The notes: generated by a model from the letters alone, not told the origin. Counted from the stretch's first letter, positions 34,687 to 45,442 are shown. The stretch: DNA of 64,000 nucleotides from Lacticaseibacillus rhamnosus (GCF_900636965.1 NZ_LR134331.1:2480001-2544000); one strand, 5' to 3'. Translations and numbers: made by a program.

Positions 34687-34822
34687 AATGCCCCTTCTTC
34701 CTACGCTTTGTATACCGAACAATGATACCATATTTTACCGAATTGTTGGACGATCCCTACTTCAAATACGAGATGTACCGCTAGTCGTTTCAGTGACCGC
34801 CGGGACTAATTAGCCAATTCAA

Positions 34823-35488
34823 TCATCTTTTCGTAATATCCGGATCGGTACAAAGAAACCCGAAAAAGACCGTAAAAATCAACGCAATCAGCCCTAGAAG
34901 CCATGCCTGTACTTGCACCATTCCAACATGAGACATCACAATCCCAAACCGACTCTGGCCATTGACAACCAATTGCCGATAGAATTGACTTTGGATAAGG
35001 AAAATGAGCCAAAACATGAGGGCTACGCGTCCACCTTTTGCCGATAAACCCACAAGTAGCGAAATACTACCGGCAGGCATCACCCAGCTAAAGTTAAGAA
35101 TCACCTGTAACAAAAACCCATCCAATGAGTGGGGATACATCAGATTGGCAAGCGGGTACCACTGCGCCAAAACCACCACGAGGAACCATAAAACAATAAG
35201 CGGTGTATAGGCCTTCATTAAAGAAAATGGTGTCTTGCTTCGTCTAAAGCGTGCCCCCATTAAGTAGCCACATAAAGCCGCAAAAAGCCACAGATACGAA
35301 GACCAGTCAATGGCCACCGCCCCATTGTCCAACCGATAAACAGTGGGAATAAACAGCCCACCTATACTCGTACTTGCAGGCGTAAATGCGAGTATCAAAA
35401 CGACAAAGAGGATTGAAAGGATTGTCCAGCCGCTAACCAACAATAAGCCAAGTTGCAGCGGCGTTCGATAATGAAACCAAGTACGCAT
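34823..35488 (-). CDS. Hypothetical integral membrane protein
   Basis: 221 residues with about six hydrophobic helices: residues 12-34, 65-80, 95-110, 125-145, 150-170 and 190-210. One example is WTILSILFVVLILAFTP. An internal charged loop FRRSKTPFSLMKAY follows helix 2. No catalytic or transport motif is visible and no family is recognised. It is a single gene between rplQ and ecfA1. In many Firmicutes the ecf module follows rplQ directly, so this gene and the repeat copy E are additions. Confidence 0.7.
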   Translation of the reverse strand: MRTWFHYRTPLQLGLLLVSGWTILSILFVVLILAFTPASTSIGGLFIPTVYRLDNGAVAIDWSSYLWLFAALCGYLMGARFRRSKTPFSLMKAYTPLIVLWFLVVVLAQWYPLANLMYPHSLDGFLLQVILNFSWVMPAGSISLLVGLSAKGGRVALMFWLIFLIQSQFYRQLVVNGQSRFGIVMSHVGMVQVQAWLLGLIALIFTVFFGFLCTDPDITKR

Positions 35489-35643
35489 ATTAGCATGACC
35501 TCCATTATGTCGCAGTATACAGGAAAAATCGGATTAGTAGTGCGATGGAGCTAGAAAGTTTGGCGAATTGAGGACCAATTTACCGCGCGTCATGGCTGGC
35601 TTTGTTTTAAGGCTAATGCTTTTTTAACTCGACCCCAGTATTT

Positions 35644-35686
35644 AAAAAGAATTCTCTTCCGCGTGTCGGCGAAGAGAATTCTTTTT
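35644..35686. terminator. Bidirectional terminator
   Basis: AAAAAGAATTCTCTTC (35644-35659) pairs perfectly with GAAGAGAATTCTTTTT (from 35671), giving T-runs on both strands. It lies upstream of the membrane protein gene and downstream of the rplQ element. Confidence 0.85.
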
Positions 35687-35756
35687 AGTTGATAGATTTA
35701 ATTACGGCAACAAGCTTGGTTACGCTTGCTTTCGAGGCGCTGGTTCATACTTCATC

Positions 35757-35877
35757 ATAACGCGCTCACCAGCCCAGCAATCCACATGTAAGAGCCATGA
35801 ACACCATGGTCAAAACGGGTATCACGTCCATGGTCGCTTACATGCCGACTGCTGATCGCAATAGTTTGCGATTGCAC
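35757..35877 (-). repeat. Terminator-associated repeat, copy E (diverged)
   Basis: Inverted orientation: ATAACGCGCTCACCAGCCCAG, then CACATGTAAGAG, a central palindrome around CCATGGTCAAAACGGG...CCATGG, and CGCTTACATGCCGACT. It has clearly drifted from the other copies. Its right end touches the U-tract of the rplQ-downstream element directly. Confidence 0.7.
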
Positions 35878-35982
35878 AAAAAAATCATTTAATGATGGAG
35901 ACACCGGTTGCCCGGTGCTCTCAAGCTAGACTAAGCAGGATTATACCTGCCATCATCGTAACGCTCCATCGATCAAATGATC
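35878..35982 (-). ncRNA. L17 downstream element (L17DE)-like structured RNA and terminator
   Basis: On the minus strand an outer stem ATCATTTGATCGATGGAG (about 35982-35964) pairs with CTCCATCATTAAATGAT (35900-35884). It encloses a GCAGG/CCTGC hairpin (35950-35935) and a CACCGG/CCGGTG hairpin (35917-35902), and ends in seven T residues. Position directly 3' of rplQ and the three-stem form match the L17DE motif known from Lactobacillales. It ends the whole S10-spc-alpha transcript. Confidence 0.75.
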
Positions 35983-36022
35983 AAAGTTGGTTGACCTCGA
36001 GGGCCAGCCCTTTTAACTGAAT

Positions 36023-36403
36023 TTAGACGAGCTCAATGATAACCATTGGTGCACCGTCACCGCGACGTGGCGCAGTCTTCAAAATGCGGGTATAGCCGCC
36101 TTTGCGATCTGCGTATTTTGGTGCCAAGTCACTGAACAGTTTTTGTAAAGCGGACTTCACAATCACACTGTCTTCTTGTTCTTCGACACTCGCAATTTCG
36201 TTGCGCACATAAGCTGCTGCTTGGCGGCGTGCATGTAAATCGCCACGCTTGCCCAAGGTGATCATTTTTTCAGCAGTTGAACGAACTTCCTTAGCGCGGG
36301 CTTCGGTTGTAACGATTCGTTCGTTGATCAGCAGATCCGTTGTCAAATCGCGTAGCATTGCCTTACGCTGTGAGCTGGTCCGCCCTAATTTACGGTAACT
36401 CAT
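36023..36403 (-). CDS. rplQ: 50S ribosomal protein L17
   Basis: 126 residues, [20 protein letters not shown], then [30 protein letters not shown] and a C-terminal [23 protein letters not shown]. Last gene of the alpha operon, 21 bases after rpoA. Confidence 0.97.
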   Translation of the reverse strand: MSYRKLGRTSSQRKAMLRDLTTDLLINERIVTTEARAKEVRSTAEKMITLGKRGDLHARRQAAAYVRNEIASVEEQEDSVIVKSALQKLFSDLAPKYADRKGGYTRILKTAPRRGDGAPMVIIELV

Positions 36404-36424
36404 GGATTGGCCTCCTTTTCGAAA

Positions 36425-37363
36425 TTAGTCTTCTTTACGCAATCCTAAGCCAAGATCTGCCAACTTGTTTTTAACTTCTTCAAGTGACTTGCGGCCTAAG
36501 TTACGAACTTTCATCATATCGGCTTCTGTTTTGTTGGTTAACTCCTGGACCGTATTAATCCCGGCACGCTTCAAGCAGTTGTAGGAACGAACCGACAAGT
36601 CAAGCTCTTCGATGGTCATCTCAAGCATTTTTTCCTTGTGCGTTTCTTCTTTTTCAACCATGATTTCAGCGTTCTTAGCTTCATCCGTCAAATTGACGAA
36701 AATATCCAGGTGTTCAGTCAGGATCTTCGCTGCTAAGCTGATGGCCTCACGTGGCGAGATTGAGCCATTAGTCCAAACATCCAGCGTTAACTTGTCGAAA
36801 TCATTCCGACGGCCAACACGGGTGCTTTCAACTTGATAGTTAACCCGGCTGATCGGGGTGAAAATCGAGTCGATCGGCAAAACACCGATTGGCATGTCAT
36901 CAGACTTATTCTGGTCAGCTGCCACATACCCGCGACCCTTTTTAACGGTCATACGTACATGGAAGTGCCCGCCGTCTGCAACAGTACAGATATACTGTTC
37001 AGGATTTAAGACCTCAACATCAGGATCAGCGACGATATCAGCAGCAGTTACCTTAGCCGGACCGTTGACATCAATTTCGATGTTCTTATCTTCATCAGTG
37101 TTCATCTTGAGTGCCAATTTCTTGATATTCAAAATGATCTGAGTCACATCTTCCAATACACCATCAATTGTGGAGAACTCATGAAGTACCCCATCAATTT
37201 GAATGCTGCTGACAGCTGCGCCCGGTAATGAAGAAAGAAGGATCCGCCGCAACGAGTTACCTAACGTAGTACCGTAGCCGCGTTCCAACGGTTCAACCAC
37301 AAACTTGCCATAGTTGGTGCTTTCGTCAACTTTGGTAATGTTCGGCTTTTCGAATTCGATCAT
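36425..37363 (-). CDS. rpoA: DNA-directed RNA polymerase subunit alpha
   Basis: 312 residues. N-terminal assembly domain with [24 protein letters not shown]-terminal domain with [22 protein letters not shown] and [19 protein letters not shown], which contacts UP elements and activators. Typical length; standard position between rpsK and rplQ. Confidence 0.98.
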   Translation of the reverse strand: MIEFEKPNITKVDESTNYGKFVVEPLERGYGTTLGNSLRRILLSSLPGAAVSSIQIDGVLHEFSTIDGVLEDVTQIILNIKKLALKMNTDEDKNIEIDVNGPAKVTAADIVADPDVEVLNPEQYICTVADGGHFHVRMTVKKGRGYVAADQNKSDDMPIGVLPIDSIFTPISRVNYQVESTRVGRRNDFDKLTLDVWTNGSISPREAISLAAKILTEHLDIFVNLTDEAKNAEIMVEKEETHKEKMLEMTIEELDLSVRSYNCLKRAGINTVQELTNKTEADMMKVRNLGRKSLEEVKNKLADLGLGLRKED

Positions 37364-37437
37364 CTAGTTTGTACCCCTTTCAAAACGAGAAGTGAAGATT
37401 TGTCTGCCTGACCGCCATAACGGTCGAAGGGTAACAA

Positions 37438-37827
37438 TTAAACACGACGACGCTTTGGAGGACGAGAACCGTTATGCGGAACCGGTGTAACATCACGGAT
37501 CGCAGTAACTTCAAGACCTGTTGCCTGAAGTGAACGGATTGCAGCTTCACGACCAGAGCCTGGGCCCTTAACCGCAACTTCAACCGACTTCATGCCATGT
37601 TCCATTGATTCCTTCGCCGCAGCTTCAGCAGCCATCTGCGCAGCAAACGGTGTTGACTTACGACTACCTTTAAACCCGAGTGCACCAGCAGAGGACCAAG
37701 CGATCGCATTGCCGCGAGGGTCCGTGATCATTACTAAGGTGTTGTTGAAGGTTGAGTGGATATGAGCCACGCCAGATTCAACGTTTTTGCGGACACGGCG
37801 CTTCCGCGTAGTTTTTCTACCTGCCAT
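37438..37827 (-). CDS. rpsK: 30S ribosomal protein S11
   Basis: 129 residues. Begins [46 protein letters not shown] and the tail [16 protein letters not shown] are S11 signatures. Platform protein near the mRNA exit; second gene after rpsM, 20 bases apart. Confidence 0.98.
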   Translation of the reverse strand: MAGRKTTRKRRVRKNVESGVAHIHSTFNNTLVMITDPRGNAIAWSSAGALGFKGSRKSTPFAAQMAAEAAAKESMEHGMKSVEVAVKGPGSGREAAIRSLQATGLEVTAIRDVTPVPHNGSRPPKRRRV

Positions 37828-37847
37828 CGATCAATGACCTCCTTTAA

Positions 37848-38213
37848 TTATTTTTTCTTACCTGCCATCGTTGCTTTTTTCCCTTTACGGGTACGAGCAT
37901 TGTTCTTGGTATTTTGTCCACGAACCGGCAAGCCACGACGATGACGGATGCCGCGATATGAACCGATTTCCATCAATCGCTTGATGTTCAAGTTCACTTC
38001 ACGACGGAGATCGCCTTCAACTTTGTATGAGTCCAAAGCTGCACGAATCTTGTCTTCTTGTTCTGGGGTCAGGTCATCTTGACGAACATCTTCCGGAACA
38101 CCGGCAGTCTTGAGAACCTTTTGAGCGGTTGTCTTGCCGACACCATAGATATAAGTTAAGGCAATGACAATTTGCTTACCACGTGGTAAGTCGACACCTG
38201 CGATACGAGCCAT
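37848..38213 (-). CDS. rpsM: 30S ribosomal protein S13
   Basis: 121 residues from ATG at 38213 ([14 protein letters not shown]). In-frame GTG and TTG codons upstream overlap the GGAGGTG site and are rejected. [42 protein letters not shown] is the S13 C-terminal helix/tail that touches P-site tRNA. Confidence 0.97.
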   Translation of the reverse strand: MARIAGVDLPRGKQIVIALTYIYGVGKTTAQKVLKTAGVPEDVRQDDLTPEQEDKIRAALDSYKVEGDLRREVNLNIKRLMEIGSYRGIRHRRGLPVRGQNTKNNARTRKGKKATMAGKKK

Positions 38214-38245
38214 GTACAATGACACCTCCTATTTTTTAATTTATA

Positions 38246-38362
38246 TTATCCCTGGCGTTGCTTATGCTTTGGGTTTGCAGAGCAGATAATCATGACCCGA
38301 CCCTTACGACGGACCACTTTGCAGTGCTCGCACATCTTTTTAACAGATGGACGTACTTTCAT
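38246..38362 (-). CDS. rpmJ: 50S ribosomal protein L36
   Basis: 38 residues, below the usual length cut-off: [20 protein letters not shown] then [18 protein letters not shown]. The CxxC...C...H zinc ribbon is intact, so this is the zinc-binding form. ATG at 38362. It lies between infA and rpsM in the expected order. Confidence 0.97.
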   Translation of the reverse strand: MKVRPSVKKMCEHCKVVRRKGRVMIICSANPKHKQRQG

Positions 38363-38389
38363 GAGAATTTAGCCTCCTTGAGTTGGCAA

Positions 38390-38608
38390 CTACTTGAAAC
38401 GGTATGTGATCCGGCCCTTGGTCAAATCATAAGGTGAAAGTTCAACCGTCACCTTGTCACCTGGTAAAATGCGAATGTAGTGCATCCGAATTTTACCGGA
38501 AACATGGGCGAGGATCTCGGCACCATTTTCAAGCTTGACTTTGAACATCGCGTTGGGTAGGGTATCCGTCACGGTGCCTTGGATCTCAATTACATCGTCT
38601 TTTGCCAC
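38390..38608 (-). CDS. infA: Translation initiation factor IF-1
   Basis: 72 residues, exactly the family length, from GTG at 38608 with AGGAGGAAAC upstream; a longer frame to 38677 is not supported. (M)[21 protein letters not shown] and [28 protein letters not shown] define the OB-fold. Binds the 30S A site during initiation. Confidence 0.97.
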   Translation of the reverse strand: MAKDDVIEIQGTVTDTLPNAMFKVKLENGAEILAHVSGKIRMHYIRILPGDKVTVELSPYDLTKGRITYRFK

Positions 38609-38751
38609 GAAGTGTTTCCTCCTAAAAATTATTGGTTCTATTAACGCGCGAAAAGGGTGAGGCCGATTGGCACTCACCGCATACCGCGATATTGTACCAT
38701 AATTCTTCGACTTTGAAAACAGTCATGAGGGGCGTGCAATCGTCCAAGCAC

Positions 38752-39408
38752 TTACTTTGCCACAGCAGCCAAAATCGTCTTAATATCTGCAAACACCTTA
38801 TCGATGTCTTGATCACCATTAACAGTGTGGAGCAACCCCTTCTTTTGGTAGAAGTCTAATAATGGCGTATTCATCTCGATGTTTACTTTAAGACGGTTTT
38901 TAACGGTTTCCGGCTTATCATCTTCGCGTTGGAAGAATTCGTGGCCGCCACAGCGATCACATGTGCCGGCAACCTTTGGCGGGTTGTAGATTTTGTGATA
39001 AGTTGCACCACATGTCTTACAGATAAACCGACCAGACAAGCGGTCAACTAACTTTGCAGGCGCAACATCAATATTGATAACAGCATCTAACGGCTTCTTA
39101 AGATCAGCTGTGATCGTTTCGAGTGCCTCTGCTTGTTGGATGGTGCGCGGAAAGCCGTCAAGCATGTAGCCCGCATCGGTATCGGACTCAGCAAGGCGTT
39201 CCTTGACAATGCCATTGGTAACCGAGTCGGGTACCAGTTGACCTTTATCAATAAAGCCTTTTGCTTCCTTACCTAATGCTGTGCCAGCAGCCATCGCGGC
39301 TCGGAACATATCTCCGGTGGAAATATGTGCTATCGGATAAGTATCCTCAATCCGTTCTGCCTGCGTGCCTTTCCCTGCACCGGGAAGTCCCATTAAAATG
39401 AGATTCAC
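38752..39408 (-). CDS. adk: Adenylate kinase
   Basis: 218 residues from GTG at 39408 (GGAGG 7 bases upstream). P-loop [14 protein letters not shown] at residues 7-20, LLDGFPR-type motif [15 protein letters not shown] near 85. The long lid has four cysteines, [10 protein letters not shown]...[10 protein letters not shown] (about 130-155), i.e. the zinc-stabilised Gram-positive form. It interconverts ATP+AMP and 2 ADP. Located between secY and infA as usual. Confidence 0.97.
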   Translation of the reverse strand: MNLILMGLPGAGKGTQAERIEDTYPIAHISTGDMFRAAMAAGTALGKEAKGFIDKGQLVPDSVTNGIVKERLAESDTDAGYMLDGFPRTIQQAEALETITADLKKPLDAVINIDVAPAKLVDRLSGRFICKTCGATYHKIYNPPKVAGTCDRCGGHEFFQREDDKPETVKNRLKVNIEMNTPLLDFYQKKGLLHTVNGDQDIDKVFADIKTILAAVAK

Positions 39409-39555
39409 GTTGCATCCTCCTCTAATTGTACGCGCTGGCATGTATTTAAAACTGCTGTGAACAGCTTCTAAACAATTTAACGCTGAAACTACTTGCCAGT
39501 TTGTACGCTGCTTTTAACGCGTCAACCTTTGAAAATGGCTGACTTCTGATATCGT

Positions 39556-40878
39556 TTACTTCTTATCGTTCTTAACCAAATCGCCGCGAATAAATCCGAC
39601 GTACTCACGCTTCATGAGTAAGCCGTCCAATTGGCGAACCAATTCAATAGCGGTCATGACAACAATCAACAGGCTCGTACCACCAAGTCCGATTGATTGC
39701 GGCAGCCCCCAAATGTTGGCAGCCAGTTGTGGCAGTAAGGCAACCAAACCAAGGAACAAAGCACCCACTGTTGATAAGCGCATGAGTAGCCGTGAGATAT
39801 AATTCTCGGTTTCCTTACCCGGCCAAACACCGGGAATATAGCTGCCTTGTTTGGTTAAGTTTTCTGCGACCTTCTCGGGATTAACCTGAACGAACGCATA
39901 GAAGAACGTGAACAGAATAATCAAAAGCGTATAGATCGCAGTTCCGGCTGGCTTTTGCATATTGAAGATATTAGTCATGACTTGATACCATCCGTCAGTC
40001 CCATGATTCTTCTGAAAAGCCATTAAAATTGTTTGCGGCGTCACAATAAAGGAACTCGCAAAAATAACCGGGATAACACCGGCAACGTTAACTTTAAGCG
40101 GTAGGTAACTGTTGCTGCCCGCGCTGGTAACGCGCCGAGTGTACTGAATTGGAATTTTATAATTAGCTTGCTGCACCCAGGTGACAAACGTGATAACCAG
40201 GATCACGATGACTGCCAAAGCTGCTAAAAATGCAATTCCTTTCCAGATTTCAGAACCAGAGTATACCTGAACGTTATCTCGATATAACTCTTGGAGACCT
40301 GAAGGCAGGCGTGCCACAATCCCGGAGAAGATCAACAGCGAAACCCCGTTACCAAGGCCTTTATCAGTAATCTGTTCACCCATCCACGTTAGCAACATTG
40401 TGCCGCCGGTAAGGATGATACCGATTGTGATATAGGTACTAACGGACGGATTTTTAACCAAGCCCATCGAACTTAACGTTTGAAAGCCGGCCGTAATCCC
40501 AATTGCCTGAAAGAACCCAAAAGCGATGGTCAGATAACGAGTAACTTGATTCAGCTTACGCCGACCGACTTCCCCTTGCTTGCTCCACTCGACAAATTTC
40601 GGAACGATATCCATCTGCAGCAGCTGAACCACAATTTGTGCCGTAATATACGGCGAAACCCCCATCGAAAAGATGGAGTATTGTGCCAATCCGCCACCAC
40701 TGACAGTATCCAGCAGTGAGATCAAGCCTGTCGAGCCGATTGACTGCAGCGCCTTGGCATTAACACCGGGAACCGCAATCAGTGTACCTAATCGATAGAC
40801 CAATAAAACCGCTAAAGTGAAGAGGATCTTGTTACGGATGTCTTTGACCTTGAGCGCGTTTTTTAGGGTCCTCAGCAT
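39556..40878 (-). CDS. secY: Preprotein translocase subunit SecY
   Basis: 440 residues, ten helices. AVPGVNAKAL near the N-terminus, SGGGLAQYSIFSMGVSPYITAQIVVQLL (plug/TM2 region), GVSLLIFSGIVARLP, and the cytoplasmic loop QGSYIPGVWPGKETENY are SecY hallmarks. Channel of the Sec pathway. Start overlaps the rplO stop by one base (TAATG). Confidence 0.98.
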   Translation of the reverse strand: MLRTLKNALKVKDIRNKILFTLAVLLVYRLGTLIAVPGVNAKALQSIGSTGLISLLDTVSGGGLAQYSIFSMGVSPYITAQIVVQLLQMDIVPKFVEWSKQGEVGRRKLNQVTRYLTIAFGFFQAIGITAGFQTLSSMGLVKNPSVSTYITIGIILTGGTMLLTWMGEQITDKGLGNGVSLLIFSGIVARLPSGLQELYRDNVQVYSGSEIWKGIAFLAALAVIVILVITFVTWVQQANYKIPIQYTRRVTSAGSNSYLPLKVNVAGVIPVIFASSFIVTPQTILMAFQKNHGTDGWYQVMTNIFNMQKPAGTAIYTLLIILFTFFYAFVQVNPEKVAENLTKQGSYIPGVWPGKETENYISRLLMRLSTVGALFLGLVALLPQLAANIWGLPQSIGLGGTSLLIVVMTAIELVRQLDGLLMKREYVGFIRGDLVKNDKK

Positions 40879-41318
40879 TAGATCACCTCAATCGAACCGC
40901 CAGCTGCTTCAACGGCAGCTTTTGCTGCGGTTGAAGCTTTTGCAACCTTAATGGTCAATTTTTTCTCAAGTTTACCGTCTGCCAGCAACTTAACACCGTT
41001 CTTTTCGTTCTTAACAATACCGGCATCGATCAAGGCTGCTGGTGTAACTTCAGCGCCGTCATCGAAGCGATTAAGATCGGAAAGGTTAACGATTGCATAT
41101 TCTTTGCGGTTAATGTTGTTGAAACCGCGCTTTGGCATCCGGCGGAATAATGGCATCTGGCCACCTTCGAAGCCAAGACGCGTCTTGCCGCCTTGTCGTG
41201 CCAATTGACCTTTTGTCCCTTTACCAGCTGTCTTACCTTGACCGCTAGAAGTACCACGGCCCAGACGCTTGCGGGCATGACGGGAGCCGACACTCGGCTT
41301 TAATTCGTGCAATTGCAT
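40878..41318 (-). CDS. rplO: 50S ribosomal protein L15
   Basis: 146 residues from ATG at 41318 ([14 protein letters not shown]); an upstream in-frame GTG is part of the AGGAGGTG ribosome site. [21 protein letters not shown] and [15 protein letters not shown] are L15 signatures. Confidence 0.97.
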   Translation of the reverse strand: MQLHELKPSVGSRHARKRLGRGTSSGQGKTAGKGTKGQLARQGGKTRLGFEGGQMPLFRRMPKRGFNNINRKEYAIVNLSDLNRFDDGAEVTPAALIDAGIVKNEKNGVKLLADGKLEKKLTIKVAKASTAAKAAVEAAGGSIEVI

Positions 41319-41350
41319 ACTCTTGGGCACCTCCTTGTCGAAATAATGTA

Positions 41351-41536
41351 TTAATCTTTGATTTCTTCAACCGAAACCAAGTGTGAAATCTGGAAAATCG
41401 CACCACGAGTGGCTGCGTTGTCTGGTTTAATCACCGAGCTGTTCACCCGATTTAAGCCTAATTCCTTCACAATTTTACGTTGCTTAGGAAGACGGTGGGC
41501 AGCACTACGGGTCAAAGTAATCTTCAATTGAGCCAT
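41351..41536 (-). CDS. rpmD: 50S ribosomal protein L30
   Basis: 61 residues, [20 protein letters not shown] and [20 protein letters not shown] define bacterial L30. Between rpsE and rplO. Confidence 0.97.
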   Translation of the reverse strand: MAQLKITLTRSAAHRLPKQRKIVKELGLNRVNSSVIKPDNAATRGAIFQISHLVSVEEIKD

Positions 41537-41547
41537 GTGTTTACCTC

Positions 41548-42051
41548 CTAGTCTTCAAGCGATGACGCAGAAACGCCGCGTAATTCAGCAACTTGTTCGC
41601 GGGTGCGCAACTGTGTAAGTCCATCCATTGTTGCCCGAATCATATTGATTGGCGTGTTACGGCCAAGGGATTTGCTGGTGATATCAGCAATTCCGGCAAG
41701 TTCCATAACGGAACGGATAGCGCCACCAGCAGCAACCCCAGAACCTTCTTCAGCAGGCTTCAGTAAAACTTCACCAGCGCCGAAGTGGCCGATTACTTCA
41801 TGAGGAATCGTGGTGCCGACAATTGGCACTTCAATGAGGCTCTTCTTAGCTGCGTCAACAGCTTTACGGATTGCTTCAGGTACTTCTTGGGCTTTGCCGG
41901 TTGCGAAGCCGACGTGACCGTTCTTATCGCCAACGATTGCAATTGCTGCAAACCGTAGACGGCGACCACCTTTAACAACCTTTGTAACCCGGTTGATGGC
42001 AACGACCTGGTCTTCTAAGTCCAATTGGTTTGGATCGATAAATGATGCCAT
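41548..42051 (-). CDS. rpsE: 30S ribosomal protein S5
   Basis: 167 residues from ATG at 42051 ([15 protein letters not shown]). A longer frame to 42096 reads through the intergenic ribosome site and is rejected. [39 protein letters not shown] and [15 protein letters not shown] are S5 motifs; the GGRRLR loop region is where spectinomycin-resistance changes occur, and nothing unusual is seen. Confidence 0.97.
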   Translation of the reverse strand: MASFIDPNQLDLEDQVVAINRVTKVVKGGRRLRFAAIAIVGDKNGHVGFATGKAQEVPEAIRKAVDAAKKSLIEVPIVGTTIPHEVIGHFGAGEVLLKPAEEGSGVAAGGAIRSVMELAGIADITSKSLGRNTPINMIRATMDGLTQLRTREQVAELRGVSASSLED

Positions 42052-42073
42052 GTGTTGGTTATCCTCCTTTTTT

Positions 42074-42433
42074 CTAGAATTCGAGGCCATTTTCACGTGC
42101 TGCTTCAGCTAAAGCGGCAACGCGACCATGGTACAGATAACCACCACGGTCAAAGACCACAACTTTATGACCATCTGCAACTGCACGCTTGGCGATTAAT
42201 GCACCAACCTGAGCAGCCGCGTCAGTCTTGTTTTCAGGATCTTTAATGTCCTTATCAAGAGTGGAGGCACTTGCTAGCGTCACACCCGCTACGTCATCAA
42301 TTAATTGCGCGTAGATGTTTTTATTGGAACGGAAAACGTTCAAGCGTGGGCGCTCGCTCGTACCAGAAATCTTGCCTCGTACGCGGGCGTGACGCCGTTG
42401 CCGAGTCTTATTCTTATCTGGCTTTGAAATCAC
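42074..42433 (-). CDS. rplR: 50S ribosomal protein L18
   Basis: 119 residues from GTG at 42433 ((M)[19 protein letters not shown]), preceded by AGAGGTG; an earlier GTG lies within that site. [20 protein letters not shown] and [23 protein letters not shown] are typical. Binds 5S rRNA. Confidence 0.96.
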   Translation of the reverse strand: MISKPDKNKTRQRRHARVRGKISGTSERPRLNVFRSNKNIYAQLIDDVAGVTLASASTLDKDIKDPENKTDAAAQVGALIAKRAVADGHKVVVFDRGGYLYHGRVAALAEAARENGLEF

Positions 42434-42470
42434 AATGTTCACCTCTTGTTAAATTTGTTGAAGGTTACGA

Positions 42471-43001
42471 CTACTTACCAGTCTTACCTTCCTTACGACG
42501 GACATGTTCGTCAACATAACGAATACCTTTACCCTTATAAGGTTCAGGTGCACGGACGGAACGAACAACGGCTGCGAATTGACCAACAACCTGTTTTGAG
42601 ATCCCACTGATGATGATCTGAGTGGTGCTTGGGACTTCAACAGTAACACCTTTTGGCGCGGTCATTTCAACTGGATGTGAGTAACCGACGTTCAAAACAA
42701 GTTTTTCGCCTTGCTTCTGCGCACGGTATCCAACACCAACCAGCTTCATTTCTTTCTTATAGCCTTCGGTAACCCCAACGACCATGTTGTTTAAGTTGGC
42801 ACGCATCGTACCATGGATGGCCTTGTAGGAATCATCGGGACGGGTGAAATTAATTTCGTCGCCTTCCTGATGTAATTCGATTTCCGGGGCAAAATGACGG
42901 GTCAATTCGCCTTTAGGGCCCTTAACCGTAATATTGTCACCATCTTTGGTAACAGTAACACCGGCTGGGACTTTGATGACTTTATAACCAATACGACTCA
43001 C
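42471..43001 (-). CDS. rplF: 50S ribosomal protein L6
   Basis: 176 residues, [17 protein letters not shown] at the N-terminus and the C-terminal [24 protein letters not shown] signature. Two-domain L6 fold near the GTPase-associated centre. Confidence 0.97.
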   Translation of the reverse strand: MSRIGYKVIKVPAGVTVTKDGDNITVKGPKGELTRHFAPEIELHQEGDEINFTRPDDSYKAIHGTMRANLNNMVVGVTEGYKKEMKLVGVGYRAQKQGEKLVLNVGYSHPVEMTAPKGVTVEVPSTTQIIISGISKQVVGQFAAVVRSVRAPEPYKGKGIRYVDEHVRRKEGKTGK

Positions 43002-43031
43002 TTATCGGCACCTCCTTTTTGATGTTATGAA

Positions 43032-43430
43032 TTACCAAACGTAAGCGAGTACTTCGCCGCCAACGTTTTTGGCACGAGCTTCCTTATCGGTGATAACACC
43101 TTCGGAAGTTGAGATAATTGCAATCCCTAAACCGTTTAAAACCTTAGGAACAGCATCACTCTTAACGTATGAGCGCAAACCCGGTTTGGAAATCCGCTTC
43201 AAGCCGGAAATAACCCGTTCATTGTTCTTACCATACTTCAAGAAAATGCGGATCACGCCTTGCTTGTCATCATCGATAACTTCGTAGTCACGGATGAACC
43301 CTTCACGTTTAAGAATCTCAGAAATGTCTTTCTTCATCTTTGATGCAGGTACGACCAAGGATTCGTGACGCACCATATTAGCGTTACGGATCCGGGTCAA
43401 GTAATCTGCGATTGGATCGGTCAAGACCAT
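43032..43430 (-). CDS. rpsH: 30S ribosomal protein S8
   Basis: 132 residues, [22 protein letters not shown] and the C-terminal [32 protein letters not shown]8 is the known translational repressor of spc operons in other bacteria. Confidence 0.98.
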   Translation of the reverse strand: MVLTDPIADYLTRIRNANMVRHESLVVPASKMKKDISEILKREGFIRDYEVIDDDKQGVIRIFLKYGKNNERVISGLKRISKPGLRSYVKSDAVPKVLNGLGIAIISTSEGVITDKEARAKNVGGEVLAYVW

Positions 43431-43455
43431 TGATTTAACCTCCTTTGTCTAGTGA

Positions 43456-43641
43456 TTACCAGCTAGCTTTGCGCATGCCTGGAATTTGGCCGGCATGTGC
43501 TAACTCACGAAGGCAAATCCGGCAGAGTTTGAATTTACGATATACGGAATGCGGACGGCCACACCGTTGGCACCGCGTATATTCCTGGACTGCAAATTTT
43601 GCAGGCCGTTTGTTTTTAGCGATCATTGACTTCTTAGCCAA
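43456..43641 (-). CDS. rpsN: 30S ribosomal protein S14, zinc-binding (C+) type
   Basis: 61 residues, the short type Z form: [21 protein letters not shown], then [17 protein letters not shown] and CRICLREL, a complete four-cysteine zinc ribbon. Main S14 in zinc-replete cells. Compare the cysteine-free paralogue at 497-766. The C-terminal half ([16 protein letters not shown]) is nearly identical in both. Confidence 0.97.
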   Translation of the reverse strand: MAKKSMIAKNKRPAKFAVQEYTRCQRCGRPHSVYRKFKLCRICLRELAHAGQIPGMRKASW

Positions 43642-43655
43642 GTAGCGGACCTCCC

Positions 43656-44198
43656 TTATTTGGCGAATGGCATCCCGACTTGCGTGAGCAACTCGAGTGC
43701 CTCTTCATCAGTATTTGCCGTTGTAACAATCACAACATCCAACCCACGAACCCGATTAACCTTATCGTAATCGATTTCTGGGAAGATCAGTTGTTCTCTA
43801 ACACCCAATGTATAGTTCCCGCGGCCATCGAAGGACTTTGGGGAAATACCGTGGAAGTCACGAACACGCGGCAGGGAAACATTGATCAGCTTATCTAAGA
43901 AATCATACATGCGTTCGCCGCGCAATGTTACCTTGGCGCCGATTGGCATACCTTCACGTAAGCGGAAACCGGCAATACTCTTCTTGGCCTTGGTGATCAG
44001 CGGATGCTGGCCAGAGATTAGCGTCAATTCTTCTACCGCTTCATCCAATAACTTAGCATTCTGAGTTGCATCACCAACACCCATGTTCAAAACGATCTTT
44101 TCAATCTTAGGTGCCTGCATGGTGCTCTTATAGTTGAACTTGCTTACCAATGCAGGGGCGATTTCTTTGCTATAACGTTCTTCAAGACGATTCTCCAT
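43656..44198 (-). CDS. rplE: 50S ribosomal protein L5
   Basis: 180 residues, [66 protein letters not shown]. Binds 5S rRNA with L18; stands before rpsN as usual. Confidence 0.98.
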   Translation of the reverse strand: MENRLEERYSKEIAPALVSKFNYKSTMQAPKIEKIVLNMGVGDATQNAKLLDEAVEELTLISGQHPLITKAKKSIAGFRLREGMPIGAKVTLRGERMYDFLDKLINVSLPRVRDFHGISPKSFDGRGNYTLGVREQLIFPEIDYDKVNRVRGLDVVIVTTANTDEEALELLTQVGMPFAK

Positions 44199-44222
44199 GA
44201 AAAAGTTTGTCCTCCTTCCCTA

Positions 44223-44534
44223 TTATTTATCGATTGCGGTGCCAGACTTCTTAGCAATCCGCACTTTATTGCCATCTTTAACTTCAGAACCGATGCGAGT
44301 CGGCTTGTTGGTTTCAGGATCCAGAAGCATCACGTTTGAAACGTGAATAGGTGCTTCTTTGTCGATGATACCGCCTTGCGGATTCGTATTGTTCGGCTTC
44401 TGGTGCTTCTTGATCATGTTGATGCCTTCAACAACGACTTTGTCAGCGCTCTTGAGGACTTTCGTGATCTGGCCTTCTTTGCCGGCATCTTTGCCGCGCA
44501 TGACCCGCACTTTGTCACCAGTTTTGAACTTCAT
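44223..44534 (-). CDS. rplX: 50S ribosomal protein L24
   Basis: 103 residues from ATG at 44534 ([22 protein letters not shown]); the upstream in-frame codons lie within the GGAGGTGCG ribosome site. KOW motif at residues 4-30. Assembly-initiator protein. Confidence 0.97.
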   Translation of the reverse strand: MKFKTGDKVRVMRGKDAGKEGQITKVLKSADKVVVEGINMIKKHQKPNNTNPQGGIIDKEAPIHVSNVMLLDPETNKPTRIGSEVKDGNKVRIAKKSGTAIDK

Positions 44535-44563
44535 GTATCGCACCTCCTATTTGGTCAGAATGA

Positions 44564-44932
44564 TTAAAGCACTTCGGGCGCTAAGGAGACGATCTTCATG
44601 AAATCGCCGTCACGCAATTCACGTGCCACAGGTCCAAAGATACGAGTCCCACGTGGGCTCTTGTCAGCATTGATGATGACAGCTGCGTTCTCATCGAACT
44701 TGATGTAGGAACCGTCAGCACGGCGAGCGCCTGACTTGGTACGAACAATCACAGCTTTAACAACATCAGCCTTCTTGACAACGCCACCTGGTGTTGCTTG
44801 TTTTACAGTTGCGACAACAACGTCCCCGATATTACCGGTCTTGCGGTATGAACCACCAAGTACCTTAATGACAAGGATTTCGCGCGCGCCTGAGTTATCT
44901 GCTACTTTAAGACGACTTTCTTGCTGAATCAC
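44564..44932 (-). CDS. rplN: 50S ribosomal protein L14
   Basis: 122 residues, [27 protein letters not shown] and the tail [23 protein letters not shown], exact family length. Confidence 0.98.
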   Translation of the reverse strand: MIQQESRLKVADNSGAREILVIKVLGGSYRKTGNIGDVVVATVKQATPGGVVKKADVVKAVIVRTKSGARRADGSYIKFDENAAVIINADKSPRGTRIFGPVARELRDGDFMKIVSLAPEVL

Positions 44933-44963
44933 GGATTTGGTCCTCCTTTCACTCTAAAAATGA

Positions 44964-45227
44964 TTAGATGATAACTGCCTTTTCGACAATATTCAATAAA
45001 CGGAAACGCTTATTGCGTGATAAAGGACGAGTTTCCGCGATTTGGACAATATCGCCAACTTTAGCGCTATTGTCTTCGTCATGCGCATAAAACTTCTTGG
45101 AATACTTAACCCGTTTGCCATAAACAGGGTGTGTTTTATATGTGCTGACTTCCACGGTGATGGTCTTGTCCATTTTATCCGAGACCACGCGGCCTTGATA
45201 AACTTTACGAGAATTACGTTCTGCCAA
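44964..45227 (-). CDS. rpsQ: 30S ribosomal protein S17
   Basis: 87 residues, [21 protein letters not shown] and [29 protein letters not shown], the S17 OB-fold with its conserved C-terminal motif. Confidence 0.98.
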   Translation of the reverse strand: MAERNSRKVYQGRVVSDKMDKTITVEVSTYKTHPVYGKRVKYSKKFYAHDEDNSAKVGDIVQIAETRPLSRNKRFRLLNIVEKAVII

Positions 45228-45247
45228 GGTAAATGTCTCCTTTCCGA

Positions 45248-45442
45248 TTATTTATTGAGTTCCTGTTGCCGAAGGACCGTTTTGATCCGTGCAATGTTTT
45301 TCCGAACTTGCTTCAAGCGAGCGGTGTTTTCCAATTGGCCAGTCGCCTGTTGGAAGCGCAAGTTGAACAGTTCTTCTTTATATTGCTTCTCTTTGTCGAG
45401 CATCTCAGCAGTGGTTAATGCAGTAATTTCTTTAGCCTTCAT
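45248..45442 (-). CDS. rpmC: 50S ribosomal protein L29
   Basis: 64 residues from ATG at 45442 ([15 protein letters not shown]). [34 protein letters not shown] is the L29 helical hairpin. Its 5' end overlaps the 3' end of rplP by 11 bases. Confidence 0.96.
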   Translation of the reverse strand: MKAKEITALTTAEMLDKEKQYKEELFNLRFQQATGQLENTARLKQVRKNIARIKTVLRQQELNK

